Source: Actinomycetota bacterium
Lineage (GTDB): Bacteria; Actinomycetota; Acidimicrobiia; Acidimicrobiales; Ilumatobacteraceae
Length of the DNA stretch: 52,354 nucleotides
Assembly: GCA_009704985.1 (NCBI GenBank)
Contig: WLDE01000005.1
Span: 1-52,354, forward strand
Direction of reading: 5' to 3'
How positions within the stretch are numbered: position 1 is the stretch's first letter; each line of letters begins with the position of its first letter. Below the pieces are notes generated by a model. That model saw only the letters and a program-made list of their open reading frames with translations. It was not told where the DNA came from and did no database searches. This document shows, piece after piece, positions 16,656 through 22,666 of the stretch. The position numbers were made by a program, and so were the translations under genes.

Positions 16656-17729
16656 TCAGCGCGACACCGGTGTCCCGCGGAAGCACCCGATCACGTACGG
16701 GAACTCGAGCGTCGCCGAATAGTGGTAGGTCTCGACCATCTCGCCGTCGAGCAGGATCGGTGAGGTCCGGCCGTGGCACTCGTCGAGGTCGGCGTTGGTG
16801 GGCAGGTTGCCCTCGGCATCACGCTCGACCACGATCGGGAAGCCGTCGAGCGCGAATCCCACCACGGTGGACGGACCGCTCGCGGCCTCGATCAGGCACG
16901 ACGGGATGCCGTGGTAGTGGTACGAGCCGGACTGCTCCGGGTGGCCGTCGCACAGGTCCTGCGTCTCCCAGGCCACGGCGTCACGGTTCGCCTCGTCGAC
17001 CGCGGCGAACAGGTACACACCGTTTCGCAGCACCCCGATGGCGCCCCGCGGAAGGCATGACGGGCGGTCGGCCACGGTCGGGGCCGCGGGGAGCGACACG
17101 GTGAACGTCTGCTCCGCGATCGCGTTGGGGTTCCGGTCGTACTGGAACGCCGGGTCGTCGACGGCGATGGGGAAGGTGCCGGTCACCTGCTGGGTGGGCA
17201 GATTGTTGGTGACGATCACCCGCTGGTCGGCTTCCACCTGCTCGAGGTAGGAAGCCTGCGGCCAGCTCACCTCGCCCTGCACCTTCACCTTCGTGGTCGA
17301 GTCCCAGGTGCCGTTCGCCTGATCGATCCAGGGGCCGGCGGTGTGAGCGCCGAGTCCTCCAGGGCGACCCGAGGTGCAGACGTGGAGCGCACCCACCCCG
17401 GCACCGGTGGTGGAGATCGAGCCGTCACCCAGGGGGAGCGCTGTCAGGTCGACCGTCGCCCCCGACCACACGTTCTCCACGCCGTCACCGGCAGCAGCCG
17501 GCACCGTCGTCTCGTCCTGCGTCGTCTCGTCCTGCGTCGTCTCGTCCTGCGTCGTCTCGTCCTGCGTCGTCTCGTCCTGCGTCGTCTCGGGCGGTGCGGT
17601 CTCGGGCGGTGCGGTCTCGGGCGGTGCCGTGCCGGCGGTGGGTTCGTCGATGCCGCACGCCGCGAGGAGGACGGCGGCGAGGACGGCGGCGAGGACGGGA
17701 ACTGCTGCACCACGACGAGTGACGACCAT
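16656..17729 (-). CDS. YHYH-domain lipoprotein
   Basis: A 357-residue exported protein. MVVTRRGAAVPVLAAVLAAV followed by LLAACG is a lipoprotein signal peptide with lipobox LAAC at ~res 22, so it should be anchored outside the membrane. Residues ~30-70 are repeats (APPET x3, then TTQDE x5), a flexible linker. The C-terminal half holds the SGSYHYHGIPSCL motif that names the YHYH family, with GFALDGFPIVVERD and DECHGRTSPIL. Function of the family is unclear. Start ATG 17729 is set by the signal peptide. Confidence 0.85.
   Translation of the reverse strand: MVVTRRGAAVPVLAAVLAAVLLAACGIDEPTAGTAPPETAPPETAPPETTQDETTQDETTQDETTQDETTQDETTVPAAAGDGVENVWSGATVDLTALPLGDGSISTTGAGVGALHVCTSGRPGGLGAHTAGPWIDQANGTWDSTTKVKVQGEVSWPQASYLEQVEADQRVIVTNNLPTQQVTGTFPIAVDDPAFQYDRNPNAIAEQTFTVSLPAAPTVADRPSCLPRGAIGVLRNGVYLFAAVDEANRDAVAWETQDLCDGHPEQSGSYHYHGIPSCLIEAASGPSTVVGFALDGFPIVVERDAEGNLPTNADLDECHGRTSPILLDGEMVETYHYSATLEFPYVIGCFRGTPVSR
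17506..17625. repeat. 15-bp coding repeats in the lipoprotein linker
   Basis: Five exact GTCGTCTCGTCCTGC units (17506-17580) adjoin three GCGGTCTCGGGCGGT-type units (17581-17625, the first variant). They encode TTQDE and APPET pentapeptides on the minus strand. Copy number probably varies between strains. Confidence 0.92.
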
Positions 17730-18075
17730 GCCCCCAGTGTGCCCGTCGCCGGTGAAGCCCGGACGGGACCGGGGTAAGAACCCGGTGAGAGCTGCCCCCG
17801 CTCGGCTGCCGGCTCGGCGCTGCACCCCCCTCCCCACCAGCGGCGGGGCGGGCCGAACCACTCCGCCGCCACCGATCAGCACCACCGTGGGGTCGAGGTC
17901 GTCCAGCCGGCGGCGCACCGGCTGGGCCTGCTCGCCGAGCTCGGTGACGCGAGGTACCCCGAGCAGCCGGCGCTGCTGCAGCATCGAGCGCCGTCCGCCG
18001 ATGCTTGTAGCGTGCGTCGATCGGAAACCCGACGGCTCGGCCCCAGGCCCTGCCAGGTGCTTCCCCACGAAGTGG
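17730..18075. other. 346-bp gap without a recognisable gene
   Basis: Both strands were read. A minus-strand frame stays open across the region and contains a hydrophobic TVVLIGGGGVV stretch, but it matches no family I know and merges into the lipoprotein frame without a plausible start. No promoter or hairpin stands out. Confidence 0.5.
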
Positions 18076-19314
18076 CTAGAGAGACAGCAGTCGCTGCTCG
18101 AAGGGGTAGGCGCTCATGATCTCGACGCCGGTCTCGGTGATCAAGAGTTGGTCCTCCAGCTTCACTCCCTGCCCGCTGCTGGCCGAGCCGATGTAACTCT
18201 CCACACAGAAGACCATGCCTGGCTCGAACGCGTCGTCCAGCGGGTACGGCACACCAGGCGTGTGGAACGGGAGATTGGGGTACTCACCGATCATGCCGAG
18301 ACCATGTCCGACGCAGTAGTAGCGACTCGACCGATGCTCCGCGGGCACCGGCCACGCCTGCCGGGCCACCTCTTCGAACGTCACGCCCGGCCCGATCACC
18401 GACACGTTGTGACGCAGTTGTTCGTGTGCTCGCCGGTACAGCGCACGCTGCTCCGGACGCGCCGGCCCGTCGCCCGCGAGGAAGGTCCGTGAGAAGTCGA
18501 CCGAACAGCTCTCGAACGCGACCGCATCGGTATCGAGGCACACCAGGTCGCCGTCCTCGATCACCCGGGTCCCGCACTCCTGGAAGTACGGGAACGTGTT
18601 CGGACCGCTCTCGAGCAGGCGGCTGACGACGAGTTCGCCGTGTCCTGCCACGAGCTCACCCATGAAGTGGCTCCACAACTCGTTCTCGGTCATGCCCGGC
18701 CGCAGCGCCTCCTCCATCCGCCGCACTGCGCCGATGGTGCGACGCATCGCCTCGCGCATGTACGCGATCTCCAACGGCAGCTTCACCCGCCTCACCCGGC
18801 TCATGAGCACGTCGGCGTCGGTGATGCGGAAGCCGGCGGTTCGGAGCGCGTCGACGGCGGCGAACGGGAAGCCGTCGACCGCGAGCGAGTCGACCGCGCC
18901 GAGGTGATCGCGCACGAGCGAGGCCACCTCGCCCGCCATCGCTGCGGCCTCCCCGGCGAGGAAGCCGTTGGTACTGACGTGGCTGAGGCCGTGCGCCGTC
19001 CGCACCTCGTCGATCGTGGGCAGGCCGGCCGCCAGGTGCTCGCCGCCCAGGTAGTCGAACAGGATCACCGGACCCTCGGCGAACACCAGCAGATAGCGGG
19101 CCGGTATGCAGAGGTTGAACACCGTCATGTTGGTCGCGCCGGTGATGTAGCGGATGTTGAACGGGTCGTGCACCAACATGACCGGAACGTCGAGCGACGA
19201 CATGAACCGACGAGTGTTCGCCAGCCGCCGCACGTACAGCTCGTGTCGCGTCGTCGCGCTGTCCAGATCGAGATCCAGATCGAGATCGAGACCAGAGTCG
19301 AGGTCGAACGCCAT
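18076..19314 (-). CDS. M24-family protein resembling DMSP lyase DddP
   Basis: A 412-residue pita-bread-fold protein (Xaa-Pro aminopeptidase/creatinase superfamily). Metal-ligand positions are visible: Asp in CLDTDAVAF and VDFSRTF, His in CVGHGLGMIGEYP, Glu in VFCVESYIG and VKLEDQLLIT. The blocks HDPFNIRYITGATNM, LLESGPNTFPYFQECG and the C-terminal KLEDQ...YPFEQRLLSL resemble, from memory, the marine DMSP lyase DddP more than ordinary prolidases, so it could cleave dimethylsulfoniopropionate; this needs a proper comparison. Start ATG 19314; residues 3-17 are an Asp-Leu run encoded by a GATCTC/GATCTG microsatellite (~19260-19305). Confidence 0.75.
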   Translation of the reverse strand: MAFDLDSGLDLDLDLDLDSATTRHELYVRRLANTRRFMSSLDVPVMLVHDPFNIRYITGATNMTVFNLCIPARYLLVFAEGPVILFDYLGGEHLAAGLPTIDEVRTAHGLSHVSTNGFLAGEAAAMAGEVASLVRDHLGAVDSLAVDGFPFAAVDALRTAGFRITDADVLMSRVRRVKLPLEIAYMREAMRRTIGAVRRMEEALRPGMTENELWSHFMGELVAGHGELVVSRLLESGPNTFPYFQECGTRVIEDGDLVCLDTDAVAFESCSVDFSRTFLAGDGPARPEQRALYRRAHEQLRHNVSVIGPGVTFEEVARQAWPVPAEHRSSRYYCVGHGLGMIGEYPNLPFHTPGVPYPLDDAFEPGMVFCVESYIGSASSGQGVKLEDQLLITETGVEIMSAYPFEQRLLSL

Positions 19315-19380
19315 GGGTGAACCGTAACGACCGTCGGTGCTCGCTTCCAGCAACGGGTCGGTCGCCGGGTTCGCGACGGA

Positions 19381-19566
19381 TCAGCCCCGCTCGAGGTCGG
19401 TGACGAGGCCGGTGACGAGGCCGGCGCTGATCTCGACGCGTTCGTGGGGTTCGATGCCGAACACGTCGTGCCAGGTGCCGGCGGCCGCCCACACCTCGGG
19501 GTGCTGCAGCAGGTCGGGGTCGATGAACACCCGCAGGTTCCTCGTGTGACCGAACGGCGGCACACC
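19381..19566 (-). repeat. ybaK 3'-end repeat R1
   Basis: 186 bp encoding, in frame and with its TGA, the C-terminus of a YbaK-type protein from WGVPPFGHTRNLRVF to DLERG. The frame is open upstream to 19626, but the conserved N-terminal half is missing. It contains a 12-bp internal duplication (GLVT repeated). A TGGC/GCCA dyad (19572-19586) marks the upstream edge. It follows the DinB-like cargo. Confidence 0.85.
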
Positions 19567-19641
19567 CCAGTTGGCGTGTGAAGCCAGATCTCGGTGGTCG
19601 CGGAGTTCGTCGCGCAGCGACTCCACGTACGGCAGCGCGCG

Positions 19642-20181
19642 TCACGACAGCGCGTTGTCCCTGAGCAGTCGTCGCAGGAGGCACATCTCCGAGAGGTTCT
19701 TCGTCATCTCCATCGATGCCCAACCGAGTACGTCGGCAAAGGGCCGGCCGTCGGTGTAGGGAAACCGAGTGAGCCGACCCGACCGGAGATCGTCATCCGT
19801 CAGACCGCCGACGAAGACGGTCCACTCCGACCAGAGCTCGCGGAGTCGAGCGATGGTCGTCTCCGGGCCTGGCCACTCGACCTCGGAGACCGACGGCGCA
19901 TTCTCACCGCGGCTCACCGCCAAGAGCGTTTCGAGCCACCACACCGGATGCCACATCGTCCACCCGAGTGTCGGAACCGGGACGTTCGGCGACTCGTTCT
20001 CCAACTCGCCGAACCAGCGACCATCGATCTCGTGAACGGTCCAACTCTCCGGATGGACCTGATGGAGGCACTCCGTCAGCGAGACATCTCTCAGCACCTC
20101 GTCGCCGAGTTCCAGCAGAACCAGTACCTGGCGGTCGAGAACGGCACGAAGGCCGGGACCGACAGCAGGGGGTAGCGCCAC
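19642..20181 (-). CDS. DinB-like protein (array cargo)
   Basis: A 179-residue protein read as a DinB/YfiT-type four-helix domain from WTVHEIDGRWFGELE, PTLGWTMWHPVWWLETLLAV, the LRELWSEWTVFVGGLTDDDL helix and GRPFADVLGWASMEMTKNLSEM. Such proteins are often metal-binding and thiol-related, but function varies. GTG 20181 follows TACGTT-N7, a leaderless promoter of its own. It sits between repeats R2b and R1, so it is cargo of the array, with lower GC than flanking core genes. Confidence 0.65.
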   Translation of the reverse strand: MALPPAVGPGLRAVLDRQVLVLLELGDEVLRDVSLTECLHQVHPESWTVHEIDGRWFGELENESPNVPVPTLGWTMWHPVWWLETLLAVSRGENAPSVSEVEWPGPETTIARLRELWSEWTVFVGGLTDDDLRSGRLTRFPYTDGRPFADVLGWASMEMTKNLSEMCLLRRLLRDNALS

Positions 20182-20213
20182 CTCGCCGAACGTAGCCGCG
20201 GCGGACTGACCTT

Positions 20214-20405
20214 CAGCCCTCCTTCAGCTCCACGACCAGGCCTTCGCTGGCTTCGACCAGCTCGTGGGGTTCGATGCCGAACACGTCGTGCCAGGCGCCG
20301 GCGGCGGCCCACACCTCGTCGTACTGCAGTAGGTCGGGGTCGATGAACACCCGCAGGTGCGTCGTGAGACCAAGGGGCGGCACGCCGAGGTTGTCGTCTG
20401 AACCT
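20214..20405 (-). repeat. ybaK 3'-end repeat R2b with junction dyad
   Basis: 20214-20386 encode LGVPPLGLTTHLRVF through ELKEG and TGA, the YbaK C-terminus with altered PPFGH (PPLGL). AGGTT (20388-20392) and AACCT (20401-20405) form a dyad at its upstream edge. It is nearly identical to R3 in DNA. Confidence 0.85.
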
Positions 20406-20571
20406 GTCCGTTGCGAGACACGCCCCGGGGTGCTCGGGTGCTGACCCTCATGTCCTGTTCAGAGAACCATCTTCGGCGATGATCGGCCGCGTCCCCGATG
20501 ACGAACCAGCACTCGCACAGCAGCGGGCTGGGTGACCGCTCACGTCTGCGTGCTCGCCGACGGTGCCGAAC
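20406..20571. other. Array spacer without a convincing ORF
   Basis: About 165 bp between repeats R2b and R2a. Neither strand gives a protein I can support; it may be an emptied or decayed cassette. Confidence 0.5.
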
Positions 20572-20680
20572 TCAGCCCCTCTTGAGCTCGGCGACCAGGC
20601 CTTCGCTCACCTCGACCAACTGGTGTGGCTCGATGCCGAACACGTCGTTCCAGATGCACGCTGCCGTTGGCACTGGCAAC
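20572..20680 (-). repeat. Shortened ybaK 3'-end repeat R2a with dyad
   Basis: 20572-20653 encode only the last 26 residues (WNDVFGIEPHQLVEVSEGLV and AELKRG, then TGA). The homology stops at 20653, and a GTTGGCA/TGGCAAC imperfect dyad follows at 20666-20680 before the SnoaL-like cargo stop. Confidence 0.8.
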
Positions 20681-20715
20681 CTGCAACACCGCGACGGGTA
20701 CTCGGATGAGGATGG

Positions 20716-21120
20716 TCAATCGGCGTGATCGAGCTGGGTCCGCAAGCTCGCGAGGTCGCCGAGAACCCAGATGTCGCGCAGCATGTTCTGTTCCGCGACG
20801 AAGAAGGCAGCGCCCATCCACTCGACCCGGCGCCCGGTTGGCGGATAGCCGAGGAAGGTTCCGGAGTGGAGCCCCGAGAATCGGACCCGTGCCGACGCCG
20901 CTGCGCCCTCGGCAATCAACATCTCGACGTCACACCGGTACTGATCGAGCGCGGTCGTCACCATCGTCACGTAGTTGCAGACCTCGGTCCGGCCGACGGC
21001 CGCCAGACCGACGGAGCCCCTGAACGAGACCTCGGGGTGCAGAATCTCCGAAGCAACCGCCAGGTCGACCTGGTTCCACAACCGGCCATAGAAGCGTTCA
21101 ACGAGTTCACGGACGGGCAC
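20716..21120 (-). CDS. SnoaL-like polyketide-cyclase-fold protein (array cargo)
   Basis: A 134-residue NTF2-fold protein of the SnoaL/ester-cyclase type: ELVERFYGRLWNQVDLAVAS, EILHPEVSFRGS, RVRFSGLHSGTFLGYPPTGR (the typical substrate-pocket strand) and VEWMGAAFFVAEQNMLRDIWVL. Substrate unknown. It starts at GTG 21120; longer readings run into the R3 repeat in the wrong frame. It lies between R3 and R2a and looks intact. Confidence 0.75.
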   Translation of the reverse strand: MPVRELVERFYGRLWNQVDLAVASEILHPEVSFRGSVGLAAVGRTEVCNYVTMVTTALDQYRCDVEMLIAEGAAASARVRFSGLHSGTFLGYPPTGRRVEWMGAAFFVAEQNMLRDIWVLGDLASLRTQLDHAD

Positions 21121-21167
21121 CCGACCATTCTTCCGGCGGCGGAACCCACCGGCTGCCCGACGATTGC

Positions 21168-21368
21168 TCACGCTCGCTTCAAGTCGGTGACCAGGCCTTC
21201 GCTGGCCTCCACCAGCTCGTGGGGTTCGATGCCGAACACGTCGTGCCAGGTGCCGGCGGCGGCCCACACCTCGTCGTACTGCAGTAGGTCGGGGTCGATG
21301 AACACCCGCAGGTGCGTCGTGTGACCGAACGGCGGCACGCCACCGGTGGTTTACGAAACCCACCGGTG
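21168..21368 (-). repeat. ybaK 3'-end repeat R3 with strong junction hairpin
   Basis: 21168-21344 encode GGVPPFGHTTHLRVF through DLKRA and TGA. The upstream edge is a stem of CACCGGTGGTTT (21341-21352) and AAACCCACCGGTG (21356-21368, one extra C) around ACG, directly abutting the stop codon of the HEAT-like cargo at 21369. It could be a terminator, a recombination site, or both. Confidence 0.85.
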
Positions 21369-21896
21369 CTAGAGCTCGATCTCCAGCTGTTTGGCAATCT
21401 TCTTGCAACGGTTTGAAACCGACTTCGCACCACGTGCGTTCAGCTTCCGCAACCTCGGAATCAAATCCTCGAGCAGTGCATCGTCCACTTCTGCGAAGTT
21501 CGCTGCCGCCTGCAAGCCGTAGTACGCCACAATCTTGCTTGCATCGCTCTCCGACCACTCCATAACAGCGTCATATGCCTTGCGTCTTTCCGCTGGTGTG
21601 AGTTTCATGTGAACCAACAACTGCGGTACGTGCCACCGAACCTCTTGTTGCGTGTAGTTGGAGAGGTTCTTGAGAATCAACTTCTTGAACTCGTCTGTCG
21701 TAGCGGGCTCAGAATGCGCCACCTTCATGGCCACGTAACTCGCCCTCATTGCGACTACAGGGTCATCGTCGAGAAACAGTTGGTAGATCTCTCTTCTCAG
21801 CGAAACTGAGGTGAGAGCCTTCTTCGCAACGGACTCAGCATGGCCGACGGATGTTCTTGTTCCACCAGACAACTGATCTCTGATCGACTTCGCCAT
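21369..21896 (-). CDS. HEAT-like helical protein of unknown function (array cargo)
   Basis: A 175-residue all-helical, Lys-rich protein (ESVAKKALTSVSLRREIYQLF, VVAMRASYVAMKVAHSEPA, VRWHVPQLLVHMKLTPAERR, LEDLIPRLRKLNARGAKSV) that looks like HEAT/ARM-type repeats; no specific family recognised. GC is visibly lower than in surrounding genes (Lys AAG/AAA, Thr ACA, Ile ATC), a sign of transfer. TACCAT six bases before ATG 21896, with TTCGAC 17 bp further up, gives it its own leaderless promoter. It is the cargo next to the complete ybaK-type gene. Confidence 0.8.
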   Translation of the reverse strand: MAKSIRDQLSGGTRTSVGHAESVAKKALTSVSLRREIYQLFLDDDPVVAMRASYVAMKVAHSEPATTDEFKKLILKNLSNYTQQEVRWHVPQLLVHMKLTPAERRKAYDAVMEWSESDASKIVAYYGLQAAANFAEVDDALLEDLIPRLRKLNARGAKSVSNRCKKIAKQLEIEL

Positions 21897-21932
21897 GATG
21901 AAATGGTAGAAGGACTGAGTTGTCCGTCGAAG

Positions 21933-22436
21933 TCAGCCACGTTTCAGATCCGTGACCGCTCCTCCGCTCGCTTCCACCAACTTGTGCGGCTCGATGCCGA
22001 ACACGTCGTTCCACGTGCCCGCCGCCGCCCACACCTCGGGCCACTGCAACAGGTCGGGGTCGATGAACACCCGCAGATGCGTCTTGTGACCGAAGGGGGG
22101 CACGCCACCGATCGGGTAGCCGGTCGCCGCCCGTACCGCGTCGGCGTCGACACGGGCGCAGCGGGTACCGCCCGCCGCGGCGGCGAGCTTCGACTCGTCG
22201 AGCTGGTTGGCACCGCTCACGTACGCGAGCACGATCTCGCCGTCGACACCGAAGATGAGGCTCTTCACGATCTGGCCGACCTCGACCCCGATCGCCGCAG
22301 CGGCATCCGCCGCGGTCTTCGCGCCCTCCGCGTACCGGCGCGGCTGGATCTCGAGCCCGAGCTCACGGGCAGCGGCGATCACGCGGACGACGTTCGGGTG
22401 CAGCTCCGACACCGGCGTGGGGTCCGCCTCGCTCAT
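21933..22436 (-). CDS. YbaK/aminoacyl-tRNA deacylase family protein
   Basis: A 167-residue trans-editing-domain protein; family members hydrolyse mischarged aminoacyl-tRNA such as Cys-tRNA(Pro) or Ala-tRNA(Pro). Conserved blocks: GQIVKSLIFGVDGEIVLAYV with the key Lys, GANQLDESKLAAA, and IGGVPPFGHKTHLRVFIDPD near ~res 110-130. It starts at ATG 22436 with TAGCGT-N7 upstream (leaderless). It is the only full-length copy in the array; its last 177 bp are the R0 version of the repeated segment. A second, distant YbaK-type gene is at 42887-43384. Confidence 0.9.
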   Translation of the reverse strand: MSEADPTPVSELHPNVVRVIAAARELGLEIQPRRYAEGAKTAADAAAAIGVEVGQIVKSLIFGVDGEIVLAYVSGANQLDESKLAAAAGGTRCARVDADAVRAATGYPIGGVPPFGHKTHLRVFIDPDLLQWPEVWAAAGTWNDVFGIEPHKLVEASGGAVTDLKRG

Positions 22437-22472
22437 CGGGCCGACGCTATCGGTTCGGCCGACCGCTCCACG

Positions 22473-22501
22473 TTGCGACACCGGAAGGCCACCCCTACCA
22501 T
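22473..22501 (+). promoter_or_regulatory. Promoter of the leader ORF and cation ATPase
   Basis: TTGCGA (22473-22478), a 17-bp spacer, TACCAT (22496-22501), then six bases to ATG 22508: near-ideal -35/-10 spacing for a leaderless transcript. It diverges from the ybaK-type gene. Confidence 0.65.
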
Positions 22502-22507
22502 TGAGCG

Positions 22508-22666
22508 ATGAAGGGGAGTATCCCTCGGCACCGTGATCGTCACCACGGCCGACTGCGTCAGCAGCGGGCCCGGGCACGGTGGTCCGGACGGCACCTCGTG
22601 CCGTTCCGGGCGGGAGAGACCTTCGGATCGCGTTCCCACCACGACCGAAGGACACCACCCACGTGA
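22508..22666 (+). CDS. 52-codon His/Arg-rich leader ORF
   Basis: From ATG 22508, directly behind a good promoter, a 52-residue frame begins MKGSIPRHRDRHHGRLRQQR and contains RSHHDRR near its end. Its TGA (22664-22666) overlaps the ATG of the ATPase (TGATG). Eight His and many Arg make it look like a regulatory leader peptide coupling ATPase translation to something such as arginyl/histidyl-tRNA supply or metal state; this is inference. It could also be untranslated 5' leader. No homologue recognised. Confidence 0.45.
   Translation: MKGSIPRHRDRHHGRLRQQRARARWSGRHLVPFRAGETFGSRSHHDRRTPPT

Larger units (their letters stand above)
19381..22436 (-). other. Cassette-like array built on ybaK 3' ends
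   Basis: In minus-strand order: complete ybaK-type gene (22436-21933); HEAT-like ORF + R3; SnoaL-like ORF + R2a; ORF-less spacer + R2b; DinB-like ORF + R1. Each block of 358-833 bp ends with a copy of the ybaK 3' end including its TGA. R3 and R2b differ at about seven positions in ~150 bp by eye, much less than either differs from the resident gene. Two of the cargo ORFs have clear leaderless-type -10 boxes (HEAT-like TACCAT-N6-ATG, DinB-like TACGTT-N7-GTG) and the third has a weaker AAGAAT-N6-GTG, unlike promoterless integron cassettes. No integrase or transposase is in the window. Confidence 0.8.

Noticed and set aside
17374..18492. 372-codon plus-strand frame over the lipoprotein repeats
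   Set aside because: It arises from repeat translation (VVSSC pentapeptides) opposite the YHYH lipoprotein and has no family features beyond it.
19381..20405. R1 and R2b as functional short YbaK proteins
   Set aside because: They lack the N-terminal half with the conserved Lys and substrate-binding strands, and R2b has no in-frame start.
19381..22436. Classical integron cassette array
   Set aside because: Repeats are coding ybaK tails of ~175 bp, cargo ORFs appear to carry their own promoters, and no integrase is present. The dyads only loosely recall attC ends.
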